DNA of 37,636 nucleotides from Chloroflexi bacterium HGW-Chloroflexi-8 (GTDB lineage: Bacteria > Chloroflexota > Anaerolineae > Anaerolineales > Anaerolineaceae): NCBI GenBank assembly GCA_002841995.1, contig PHBS01000018.1, positions 1 to 37,636 of the forward strand, read 5' to 3'. The notes below the pieces were generated by a model. That model was given only the letters and a program-made list of their open reading frames with translations, ran no database searches and was not told where the DNA came from. This document shows, piece after piece, positions 6,325 through 14,717 of the stretch (position 1 is the stretch's first letter; every line of letters begins with the position of its first letter). Position numbers and translations under genes: made by a program.

Positions 6325-7371
6325 ATGAATTTACCGACGATTGATACACAATATTTTCTCCGGTTTTTGACGGATTTGTTGAATATACCCAGCCCGACCG
6401 GATATACCGAAAAGGCGATTGATTTTGTTGAAAAAGAGATCTCGCAATTTCCGGGGATTACCTGCCAAAAAACACGAAAAGGTGGATTGGTGGTTACGTG
6501 GCAAGGGCAGCAGAATGATCATCCTTGCGCCTTAACTGCGCATGTAGACACATTGGGTGCGATGGTCAAAGAGATTAAAAGCAATGGTCGACTGAAGTTA
6601 TCCAAATTGGGTGGTTTTGCCTGGAATACAGTCGAAGGTGAAGTTTGCAGGGTGATTACACGGACTGGCAAAATTGTGTCCGGAGTATTGCTGCTCACAA
6701 AAGCATCTGCTCATGTTCATGGACAGGCCACAGGCGAGAACAAACGCGACGATGAAAATATGGAAGTTCGCCTGGATATCGTCAGTGGTAGCGCGGATGA
6801 AACTGCCAAATTGGGGATTCAGGTGGGAGATTTTGTCGCCTTTGATCCCAGGGTAGAAGTGGTCAACGGATTTGTGCGCAGCAGGCATTTGGATGACAAG
6901 GCCTGTGTTGCCAATCTGGTTTCAGCAGTAAAGAGTATATCCGATGCGGGTCTAAAACCCAAACAAACGACATATTTTCTGATCAGTAATTATGAAGAAG
7001 TTGGGCACGGCGCTTCCAGCGGGATCCCGGAAACAGTGGAAGAATTGTTGTCTGTGGATATGGCAGCAGTGGGAGAAGGACAGACCTCACACGAACAATT
7101 TGCATCGATCTGTGTAAAGGATTCCGGCGGCCCTTACCATCATGCGCTCAGCAACCGTTTGCGGGACCTGGCGGACCAATATCAGATTCCGTATAAGGTG
7201 GATATTTATCCGTATTATGGTTCGGATGGCGAAGCCTTTTGGCGAGCCGGTGGAGATGTTCGCCTGGCGTTGATTGGTCCGGGTGTGGATGCATCTCATA
7301 ATTATGAGCGCACACATCTGGACGGGTTACTGGCGACCACCAATTGGGTGATGGCATATTTGGTCGGGTGA
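6325..7371 (+). CDS. M42-family metallo-aminopeptidase
   Basis: A 348-residue cytosolic di-metal aminopeptidase or endoglucanase-like peptidase of family M42, which trims peptides released by proteases. Metal and catalytic residues are all in place: HVDT (about H73), RHLDDKA (D190/D191), NYEEVGHG (E224/E225), VDMAAVGEG (about 240-248) and HNYERTH (about 325-331). IPSPTGYTEKA near the N-terminus is typical. The length is normal. AAAGGA lies eight bases upstream of the ATG. It probably shares a transcript with the thioesterase. The next gene starts only ten bases after its stop. Confidence 0.93.
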   Translation: MNLPTIDTQYFLRFLTDLLNIPSPTGYTEKAIDFVEKEISQFPGITCQKTRKGGLVVTWQGQQNDHPCALTAHVDTLGAMVKEIKSNGRLKLSKLGGFAWNTVEGEVCRVITRTGKIVSGVLLLTKASAHVHGQATGENKRDDENMEVRLDIVSGSADETAKLGIQVGDFVAFDPRVEVVNGFVRSRHLDDKACVANLVSAVKSISDAGLKPKQTTYFLISNYEEVGHGASSGIPETVEELLSVDMAAVGEGQTSHEQFASICVKDSGGPYHHALSNRLRDLADQYQIPYKVDIYPYYGSDGEAFWRAGGDVRLALIGPGVDASHNYERTHLDGLLATTNWVMAYLVG

Positions 7372-7380
7372 GAAAAAAGG

Positions 7381-8664
7381 GTGGGTTACCAGCCAAAGGT
7401 GGGGAAGTTGGATGAAAAACCGGAGGTTTTACCTCTTAATCAAATAAACAAAATTTATATTCTCTTTATACTCTCCATCTTTCATCTCGTCCTCATTTTT
7501 CATGAAGCGATTGTCAAAATATTTCCAACACTTGTAGTTGGGAATATTAGTATTAGCATATTGTTAATAATTCTCTTTGGTTTATATTATTCATTTAGTT
7601 TCCTGCCCAAGTTGAAATTTAAAAAATTTCAAAGTCTGATCGATCATATCAACAATTTTGATACAAGCAAATCCATTAAGAAATTCTTGCTATTTGCTGT
7701 TCCAATTACAATTTTTGGAATAATTCTTCGAATTATAACAATTCGCCTTATTCCATATAAGGTTGAAATCGCGGATATGCTCCCGCTGATTCAAAAAGCG
7801 GCTGAAGCACTTCTTCACGGTGGAAACCCTTATCAAACATATTATTTCCCATATCCAATGCCATTAACTTTTTGGCCTGGTTTATGGTTGATTTATGTTC
7901 CATCATTTTTGTTAAATTTTGACCCTCGCTGGATTGGGTTAGGCTTATGGATATTCATATCTATCATGTTTATTTTGCTACCACTAAAAAATGCAAAAAT
8001 GCAAAAAACAAGCCTGGTACTAATCCTGAGTAGTGTCAATATCCTGTTTTTTCAAATATCTTTTCCATTGATCAGTTTTCAGGCATATGGACATACATTT
8101 GGTTTATGGTTGTGGCTCATGTTAATGAGTATGACTTTGATTTATAAAAAATATGTGTGGAGTGCTTTCCTGTTCGGACTGGTTTTAGCCAGCCGCCAAA
8201 CGGCAATCATTTATGCCCCCATTCTTGTTGCTTTTTGGGGTTTCCAGGCAGGTTGGGGTAAAGCAATTAAATATTTGCTCACCTCAGGGATTGTATTTGG
8301 TATCATAGTGCTCCCGTTTTTAATTCAATCCCCACAACAATTTCTGATTGCACCGATCCAACATTATCGAGCATTGGGAGAATATGCGATGTCATTGGGT
8401 GAGACTGGCTGGACAGGTAATTCAATCGGATTTTCATATATCATTCAAAAAAATTTGGGTGCTAATTATTTGTCTGCTATCCTGGGAATCACGACCGTTC
8501 TTCTTTCTGGAGCTTCATTCTTATTAGCCCGAAAAATTACAGGGTTATTGGTTTATCTGGCCTTTTGTGTGACAGTTTTTTCATTCTTTACACCTATTCC
8601 ATGGATGTATGAATATTTTCCGCCTTTGTTATTTTTGACAATGGCCTTAATTTCTGAAGAATAG
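7381..8664 (+). CDS. GT-C-type membrane glycosyltransferase (DUF2029/GT87-like)
   Basis: A multi-pass membrane protein of about 427 residues with ten or more hydrophobic segments. It carries the loop GGNPYQTYYFPYPMPLTFWP (about 145-165), typical of GT-C enzymes that use polyprenyl-phosphate sugars, and the helix-rich middle with LASRQTAIIYAPILVAFW. Expected role: transfer of hexoses (mannose-like) to lipid or polysaccharide acceptors on the outer face of the membrane. The start is uncertain. GTG 7381 opens the frame, but a TTG at 7408 after GGTGGGGAAG is also possible. Its last 18 bases overlap the convergent gene at 8647. It is the first of five such proteins and starts an AT-rich block. Confidence 0.7.
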   Translation: MGYQPKVGKLDEKPEVLPLNQINKIYILFILSIFHLVLIFHEAIVKIFPTLVVGNISISILLIILFGLYYSFSFLPKLKFKKFQSLIDHINNFDTSKSIKKFLLFAVPITIFGIILRIITIRLIPYKVEIADMLPLIQKAAEALLHGGNPYQTYYFPYPMPLTFWPGLWLIYVPSFLLNFDPRWIGLGLWIFISIMFILLPLKNAKMQKTSLVLILSSVNILFFQISFPLISFQAYGHTFGLWLWLMLMSMTLIYKKYVWSAFLFGLVLASRQTAIIYAPILVAFWGFQAGWGKAIKYLLTSGIVFGIIVLPFLIQSPQQFLIAPIQHYRALGEYAMSLGETGWTGNSIGFSYIIQKNLGANYLSAILGITTVLLSGASFLLARKITGLLVYLAFCVTVFSFFTPIPWMYEYFPPLLFLTMALISEE

Positions 8665-9591
8665 CGATTTCGCAAAAAAACGACTAAATTTGTGTTGTGG
8701 GTAGCGCATTACAGCTAAATTGATCCATAGCCAAAGAATGAACAACCAACCAAACCACCAACCAATTGGGCCAATTCTGTTTGCTACCAGTGGCATCCAC
8801 GAAAAAAGGACAGCCAGGATTGCAGGAAGCGGTTTTAATCTGGCAATCGCTGGAGTAGCTGGGAGCAAATTGTAGGGGATCAGGTGGGAAAGCATAAAGC
8901 AACCACTCAACATGAGCATATCCATATCTCCCCGGGATAACCAAAATGCAATTAAAGCAAATGGTAATCCCCATAAACCAATTCCGATATTCTGTTGATA
9001 TCTTCCCTCGCCGTAATACGATTCAACCGACAAAGTTTTTATTGGCCACAATCCGAAAATAATCAGCGATAGCAAGAGGAAAATTATTGCAACGATCAGA
9101 TATTGTTTTTTCGCCCCAAATGCAAAAATAGCTAATTGTGGTTTGATTAATGCCAATGGCACTAACCATGGCATCCATAATAAACCGAATAGGGCTATCC
9201 CCTCCAGTTGTCCTAAAAATAGTGTCCATAAAAGGGGTAAACAGAAAAAAGACACTGCAAGACTGATGGGGTGAATTGATCTTCTTAATGCCGCAATTGC
9301 AAAACTTGCGGTGGTTAATCCAATAAGAATTGGCCAGGTAAATAAATTAACAATGTAGATCGTCCATGGCGGATAAAATGGTGGTACTCTGCCAATTCCA
9401 TAAAAATGTGACCAATCAAACCCAATCAAACCACCGAGAGGTATCATTGTTCCGATTATTGTAAAGACCACGGTCAGAACAATAAATAACAAAAATAGTT
9501 TCCAGGAAGAAAATCGCTGTTGATAAATCTCTTGTTCCGGGAAAAGAATCGCTTCCCATTTGGACATTAATCTTTTTATCGTTTTGAACAT
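8647..9591 (-). CDS. Multi-pass membrane protein, GT87-like glycosyltransferase relative
   Basis: A 314-residue protein with about eight membrane segments. It has FDWSHFYGIGRVPPFYPPW (about 72-90), resembling the first outer loop of DUF2029/GT87 glycosyltransferases, and LFLGQLEGIALFGLL followed by PWLVPLALIKPQ, a pattern shared with the protein at 11729. It is shorter than usual GT-C enzymes (often 400-500). It may be a minimal form or an accessory protein. The ribosome binding site is weak. The 3' end overlaps the convergent gene by 18 bases, with no terminator between them. Confidence 0.6.
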   Translation of the reverse strand: MFKTIKRLMSKWEAILFPEQEIYQQRFSSWKLFLLFIVLTVVFTIIGTMIPLGGLIGFDWSHFYGIGRVPPFYPPWTIYIVNLFTWPILIGLTTASFAIAALRRSIHPISLAVSFFCLPLLWTLFLGQLEGIALFGLLWMPWLVPLALIKPQLAIFAFGAKKQYLIVAIIFLLLSLIIFGLWPIKTLSVESYYGEGRYQQNIGIGLWGLPFALIAFWLSRGDMDMLMLSGCFMLSHLIPYNLLPATPAIARLKPLPAILAVLFSWMPLVANRIGPIGWWFGWLFILWLWINLAVMRYPQHKFSRFFAKSLFFRN

Positions 9592-9788
9592 GAGCTATCT
9601 TTCTAAGTGAACTTCCAACATTTCGTCAGCGGGGAATGCATAAACGATTGCTTTAAGCATACAATCAGTTTGAAAAAACTGGTATTCACTGGTAAGTTAT
9701 TTAATGTTCATTCTTGGCGATATACTTTCCTTGTTTTATTTTTTTAAACAGATGTATTTATTGAAATCTAATTGATTTTTTTCGCTTC

Positions 9789-10988
9789 TCAGGCGACCCA
9801 AAGACCCCATGTGCTAAGGATCAATAAAGCAATATTTAGAGAAAGCCCGAGAAGAAGAAGTACATATTTTTGCCATTTTCTATTAATCGCTAAAGCCTGA
9901 CTTATAAAAATTGGAAATATAACTAATAAGTACCGCAGGGTGCTGATCATAATATTTTGGTTGTCCACCTTACTGATAACAATAAGAAAGCTTGCCCAAC
10001 CAAATACGATGATGGAGAGGGGAAGTTTTTTTGAAATCTTCACAAGGAAAAAAATCGAAACAATTACGGAAATCACGTTGAGGATTTTTACAAAATCTAA
10101 CGTAACGTTATAGTCAATTTTTCGGCCAAATAATGCGGTGATTGTACCTACAAATCCTTCCCAGGGCCAGGCGAAGTACTGTCCCCAATGTGAACGCAAC
10201 GCAACCCATGGCCAATCATTTAGCAGTCCAAAGTGCACGTACAAACTAAACAAACCGTAAGCAAATGGCGCGAAAAGAGTAGCTGGCAGAAATTGGAGGA
10301 GTTGTTTTTTATCTCGTTTGGAAAAATAAACTTGCATTCCCTCAATAAAGATTGGCAAGACTAACAGCACTCCCTGAACTCTTGTCAGGGCTGCAAGTGC
10401 GCTCAATAGACCAGCGAATAACCATTCTTTTTTCCTGGACAAATAGACAACTGCAATGCTTAAAGTTAAAAATAGGGATTCGGTGTAGGGTGCAATCAAG
10501 AAGAAAGATGTAGGGAATAAAAACATGCAATAGATGCCTTTTTTGGCAATATTTTCATCAAATATTTCCGAAACAAGTTTTAGGAAGAGAGTGGTAGCGG
10601 TAATAAAGAACAGATTGGAGACAATAATTGCAGCCAGTATTAAGGGTTGAAAAATTGTGGAGAATGCCTTAATTAGAAATGGGTATAAAGGTGGCCAAAC
10701 ACTAAAGAGTTCCTGACCACCGTAGCCAAACTCAGCAATGCCAATATAATGAACTGTGTCCCAGCGTAGCCATGGGGTTAGAAACAATTCCATGAAGATG
10801 TTTTCGCTTTGTATATTAGGAAATGAATTAATCGTGTTCACATCCATGGGCTGGACGTAGTTAGGCCGAAATATAACGAGGATCATGATTGCAAAACTGG
10901 AAATAAACCGGACAAACAAGAATGTAATCAGAGCCGTTTCGAGATAAGGGTTCCAATCTTTCCAGCTGTTAAAGAACCTTTCCTTCAT
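9789..10988 (-). CDS. PIG-V-like mannosyltransferase family membrane protein
   Basis: A 399-residue multi-pass protein resembling bacterial relatives of the PIG-V (GT76) GPI mannosyltransferases. The first outer loop carries TPWLRWDTVHYIGIAEFGYG (about 70-90), with the WD motif of the family and then VWPPLYPFLIKAFS. PYTESLFLTLSIAVVYLSRK and the following LAALTRVQGVLLVLP are the second signature. These enzymes use dolichyl- or polyprenyl-phosphate mannose. AAAGGATAA lies upstream of the ATG at 10988. It is on the same strand as the gene at 8647 but about 200 bases from it. A role in surface glycolipid or polysaccharide mannosylation fits the cluster. Confidence 0.75.
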   Translation of the reverse strand: MKERFFNSWKDWNPYLETALITFLFVRFISSFAIMILVIFRPNYVQPMDVNTINSFPNIQSENIFMELFLTPWLRWDTVHYIGIAEFGYGGQELFSVWPPLYPFLIKAFSTIFQPLILAAIIVSNLFFITATTLFLKLVSEIFDENIAKKGIYCMFLFPTSFFLIAPYTESLFLTLSIAVVYLSRKKEWLFAGLLSALAALTRVQGVLLVLPIFIEGMQVYFSKRDKKQLLQFLPATLFAPFAYGLFSLYVHFGLLNDWPWVALRSHWGQYFAWPWEGFVGTITALFGRKIDYNVTLDFVKILNVISVIVSIFFLVKISKKLPLSIIVFGWASFLIVISKVDNQNIMISTLRYLLVIFPIFISQALAINRKWQKYVLLLLGLSLNIALLILSTWGLWVA

Positions 10989-11728
10989 AATTACGTTTAT
11001 CCTTTAACGTAGTGAAAAGAAACCGATTATAAAGAAAGTGTAGATAAAGTCCACCCTGAATATCTTCATATATTAATTGTAGCGAAAATGAAAGATTATG
11101 AATTAAAAATTCAATAGCTAATTCGCGTTAAACGTTCGTGAAAATAAGCTTTTATATAACAGACCCAACTAATCTCAGATCCATTTTCAGCTAATAACAC
11201 CAACCATGAAAATATTTCATACCGGATCCCCATTGGCAAAGCTAAAATCTGGGCGGTCCTTGAAATGGATTTATTTTGAAATAATCCAAATATCATTTTT
11301 ACGAGTGAAAAAATACTTAAAACCCAAATGAAAATGGAGAAATTCGACAACCCAAAAATACATTAGCTAAACGACAATCTGTTTTCTGAAAAGGTTTGGA
11401 TGGCTTCTATCCATATGGAATAGATTCCTGGATCAATTATATGTGGTAGCCTATGAAGAAATAGACAGCCTGCTCCCCACTTAATACTATATGGCAGATT
11501 TCAAATTTATTTATTGCTTTTAAAAATTTGATTATATTTGGAGCCATATTTTAAAGTAATCCTTTTTAGAAACAGATAAAATCATATTTAGAAAAAAAAT
11601 TTATTGAAAAAGCTGTAATCCAAATCCCAATGAATTTTTACTTTTAATTTATTGTTTTAGAGAGAGAGCTCTATTAAAAAGTTTCAGTTTGTTTTTTGTT
11701 TATACTTTTCAATGGGATGTAATTAATT
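10989..11728. other. Long AT-rich gene-poor stretch
   Basis: About 740 bases between divergent glycosyltransferase-like genes. I see no convincing gene. A minus-strand frame at 11111-11350 (79 codons, TTG start, hydrophobic N-terminus) lacks a ribosome binding site and may be a remnant. Short adjacent inverted repeats lie at about 11398-11428 (GGATGG/CTATCC, the palindrome TCCATATGGA, and GGAAT/ATTCC). No tRNA or mobile-element end is visible. Confidence 0.5.
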
Positions 11729-12628
11729 TTGAATAAGAGGATTAATTTTATTATGTGGTTGTATGACTTTAATATTTTTTATCAGAGCGGAAAGGCGATT
11801 TTGAGTGGAATGTCTCCTTACCAGATCTATGACTTTAATAGCCCTATTTTTATGGCTTTGTTTTTCGTGCCTTTTTCATTGTTACCAATTGGATTTGCAT
11901 ATAGCATTTATATTTTTATGAACATATTATTTGCATGGAAGATGCTAAAGAAAAAGATCATATATGCTTTTTTGTTTTTTCCTTTTTTATTTAGTTTATA
12001 TGTAGGCCAAATTGATTTTCTTCTTGCGGGAATAATTGTAATGGGATCTCCCTGGTTAATTGGACTTGCATTAATCAAGCCGCAAGTTGGATTTGTTATT
12101 GTTCCTTGGTTGATCATGAATTATAGGAAATATGATTGGTTAAAAGCTGGATTTTCAGTGATCATTTTTTTTGCCATCAGTTTCATTGTTCAACCTAATT
12201 GGATTACAGAGTGGTTTTCAACTAAGCCCGAGTTTGAATTTTTCTCTACCCACGCATCGAATTTATATTGGATTGTTCCTTTAAATCTGATTCAATTGCG
12301 GGCAAAACTCTCTATGATTTTACCTTTTGTCTTCCTTCCTTTGGGATTCTTTTTTATTGATCGAAAAATATCCTGGACTTTTGTTCATCTATTCGCCCCA
12401 CTAACAAATATATACTCACCTTCAATATTGTTGGAATGGATTGGTCCAATTGAGTGTCTTCTTTCCTGGTTGGCAGTTTTTTTAGTTCAAGGAAATATCC
12501 ATTTTGGAATGCCATTTTTTCTGATTGGAATTAGTATCATTCTACGTGAATATTTAAAACTGAAAAAGGATAATAAATTGACACTAGCGAATATTTTTCG
12601 ATTTAGTAAAACGACGAGTAAAACTTAA
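11729..12628 (+). CDS. DUF2029/GT87-like membrane glycosyltransferase, short form
   Basis: A 299-residue, very hydrophobic protein. It opens with LYDFNIFYQSGKAILSGMSPY, the D-x-x-x-x-Y-x-x-G-x-x-x-x-x-G-x-P-Y pattern of the first outer loop of GT87 polyprenyl-phosphate mannosyltransferases. It later shows LYVGQIDFLLAG and PWLIGLALIKPQVGF. The N-terminal cytoplasmic part and first helix usual for the family are nearly absent, so it may be a shortened or degraded member. The start is uncertain: TTG 11729 or ATG 11753 after AAGAGG. Base composition is much more A/T-rich than clpC or pckA. It shares the GQ...PWL..LALIKPQ block with the protein at 8647, so the two are probably paralogues. Confidence 0.65.
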   Translation: MNKRINFIMWLYDFNIFYQSGKAILSGMSPYQIYDFNSPIFMALFFVPFSLLPIGFAYSIYIFMNILFAWKMLKKKIIYAFLFFPFLFSLYVGQIDFLLAGIIVMGSPWLIGLALIKPQVGFVIVPWLIMNYRKYDWLKAGFSVIIFFAISFIVQPNWITEWFSTKPEFEFFSTHASNLYWIVPLNLIQLRAKLSMILPFVFLPLGFFFIDRKISWTFVHLFAPLTNIYSPSILLEWIGPIECLLSWLAVFLVQGNIHFGMPFFLIGISIILREYLKLKKDNKLTLANIFRFSKTTSKT

Positions 12629-12927
12629 TTTGACTTTGAATAATATAAGATTATTACCCCTTATTTCCTTTTCTATAATCCACATTTTATTAATTAAGAA
12701 AAAAACATAGGAAGTTTCAACCATTTTGAAAAACACCTGTCAATCACTAAATTTTGAATTAGAACGTTTTGGGCAAGTAAAAAAATAATCTATTGAGATA
12801 TACTTTCTTAAAAGAAACAAGATAATAAAATAATTATTGGAAAAATTTTAATATGGATAAGTAGTTTGAGAGTTGAAACTCTGGAAGTTATTTACTTTTT
12901 ATAACCTTTATATAAAGTCAGCAAAAT

Positions 12928-14382
12928 ATGTGGCGAATCATTCAAGATAAAACTTTAATACTAATCAATTCCTTAATATATTTTCCAGATAATAAAATTG
13001 GAAAAATTCTAAATAAGATTCTTATTCTTGTAATCTTTTTATTTGGATTATTTTTATGGATAAGGTTTCTTAATTTTGGGACAATCCCATCCGATCGATT
13101 GGATTGGTTAGATATTACGTTTCCAAGACTTACTATTCTCCAACAAGCGTTTATTGAAGGAAGATTCCCTTTACATATTGCACAAGCGATTGGTCTGAAG
13201 GGGGTCACTAACCGATATTTTTCAATCCCAGATTTAATTTTAACACCGAATTTATTGACTCTTAAATATTTTTCGATTGAGACATCAATCTTAATACATG
13301 TTTTGGTGATGTATTCGATTGGGTTCATAGGTCTATTGCAATTTCGAAAAAGATTCAAAATTTCATTACTTGTTTTTCTTTTTCTTTTTTTGGTTTTCAA
13401 TCTAAATGGGCATATCGTCTCACATTTAGCAATTGGTCACTTGACCTGGGCAAGTTATTTTTTATTGCCATTTTTTATAACATCAATTCTTGAATTATCT
13501 CAAAACAAAAATATTTCCTGGCGATGGGTTAGTAAAATTTGCTTTATACAATTTTTCGTCTATCTTGCAGGAGGATATCATATATTTGTGTGGTGTTTAT
13601 TGTTTATCGGATTTATTTTTTTTACCGATAATCAAAATAAAAAATGGATCTTTTTAACAATATTATTTTCAATCCTTATTAATTCCTATCGTATTCTCCC
13701 CAGTGCGTTGTTGGTAAAATTATTACCAATTGATTTCATGGCTGGATTTCCAACAACTGACAGGTTATTTACCAGTCTAATCTCGGTTTCTACTCTTGCT
13801 GACGCATATGCGGTGCCAAATAAGGTAAATGTCCTTGTATGGGAATTTGATTTCTATATTGGGTTGATAGGTTTTTTGTTGATTGTAATTTTTTCTGGGA
13901 TGTCCTTTTTGCCAAATTGTAAAAATAGCATACGGAACTTAATGCTCCCTATTATTGCAATGATTGTGTTAAGTATTGGAAATTTTTATATGCCAATATT
14001 TGATACTGGAATTCCATTAATCTCTGGCGAAAGAATTTCATCTCGATTTTTTATCATCCCATTACTTTTTTTGCTTTTCATTTCGGCAATAAATATGCAA
14101 AAGTTAATTAATGATAATAAAAATAAGTATTCATTTGCCTTACTCATTTTAATAATTTTACTTGCCAACGATTTGACTCAACACATGGCGAACTGGGAGG
14201 TAATCACTATGATACGAGATTTCCCATCAGAAATTTCTTCTGGAAATCTGATAATAGGAACTATGCATGATCCACTTTATCTGGGTTTATTCTTATCCGG
14301 CTCTTTGATTACAGTCTTGGTTTTAATTTTCTTAGGTTATAAATTATTTGGTTCGAGGAATAAAAACTCAACTCTTAATTAA
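12928..14382 (+). CDS. Multi-pass membrane protein, probable GT-C-like (unassigned)
   Basis: A 484-residue protein with a dozen or so predicted membrane segments and a large first outer loop: IPSDRLDWLDITFPRLTILQ and then EGRFPLHIAQAIGLKG (about 73-113). An acidic loop followed by a G-x-F-P-L turn is common in YfhO-like and other GT-C membrane glycosyltransferases. No exact family could be named. No good ribosome binding site precedes ATG 12928; a TATAAA lies 11 bases upstream. It is strongly A/T-rich, like the gene at 11729. It stands alone between AT-rich spacers of about 300 bases on each side. Confidence 0.6.
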   Translation: MWRIIQDKTLILINSLIYFPDNKIGKILNKILILVIFLFGLFLWIRFLNFGTIPSDRLDWLDITFPRLTILQQAFIEGRFPLHIAQAIGLKGVTNRYFSIPDLILTPNLLTLKYFSIETSILIHVLVMYSIGFIGLLQFRKRFKISLLVFLFLFLVFNLNGHIVSHLAIGHLTWASYFLLPFFITSILELSQNKNISWRWVSKICFIQFFVYLAGGYHIFVWCLLFIGFIFFTDNQNKKWIFLTILFSILINSYRILPSALLVKLLPIDFMAGFPTTDRLFTSLISVSTLADAYAVPNKVNVLVWEFDFYIGLIGFLLIVIFSGMSFLPNCKNSIRNLMLPIIAMIVLSIGNFYMPIFDTGIPLISGERISSRFFIIPLLFLLFISAINMQKLINDNKNKYSFALLILIILLANDLTQHMANWEVITMIRDFPSEISSGNLIIGTMHDPLYLGLFLSGSLITVLVLIFLGYKLFGSRNKNSTLN

Positions 14383-14562
14383 CAATCATGGATAATATAT
14401 TTTTCCCCAATCCAACAATTGAGTATATAAATTTATCGTTTGGATCTTAGCTCAAAAACAAAAATTTATTTATTTCAAATCGAACTCAATAATTGGCCAA
14501 AGCCATTCCCAAATTTCTAACAAAACTCTTACACAAATAACGCTCTACACCCCATTGGCGAG

Positions 14563-14597
14563 ACTCGACAAGACTTTAAAAGCTGGTAGAATCGAGT
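14563..14597 (+). promoter_or_regulatory. clpC promoter framed by an inverted repeat
   Basis: TCGACA (14565-14570), a 16-base spacer and TAGAAT (14587-14592) form a sigma-70-like promoter. ACTCGA (14563-14568) and TCGAGT (14592-14597) are inverted copies that touch both promoter boxes, as an operator would. It is not the CIRCE element of HrcA. Confidence 0.5.
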
Positions 14598-14661
14598 TAA
14601 CTATTTATTGGTAATTTTGTTGATGGGGATTTTGTGTCCCCGGTTGGAATTCGAATTTTTG

Positions 14662-14700
14662 ACGCCTGAACCATCTATGATTGGCACAACAGGCGTTTTT
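14662..14700 (+). terminator. Terminator-like hairpin in the clpC leader
   Basis: ACGCCTG (14662-14668) pairs with CAGGCGT (14690-14696) across a 21-base loop, followed by a run of five T residues, 18 bases before the clpC ATG. It could attenuate clpC transcription or mask its ribosome binding site in a temperature-dependent way. A shorter hairpin, GGGGA/TCCCC, precedes it at 14625-14641. Confidence 0.4.
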
Positions 14701-14717
14701 ATAAACAGGAGGTTGCC

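Larger units (their letters stand above)
14383..14717. other. AT-rich spacer and clpC leader
   Basis: The first 170 bases are AT-rich with nothing recognised. The right half holds a promoter (14565-14592) inside an inverted repeat, then a 5' leader of about 120 bases with two hairpins (14625-14641 and 14662-14696) before the clpC ribosome binding site AGGAGG. Confidence 0.6.

Noticed and set aside
11111-11350. 79-codon minus-strand frame with a hydrophobic start
   Set aside because: TTG start, no ribosome binding site, AT-rich surroundings and no recognisable family. At most a gene remnant.
14563-14597. CIRCE (HrcA) operator upstream of clpC
   Set aside because: The arms ACTCGA/TCGAGT are six bases with a 23-base gap; CIRCE has nine-base arms TTAGCACTC/GAGTGCTAA with nine between.
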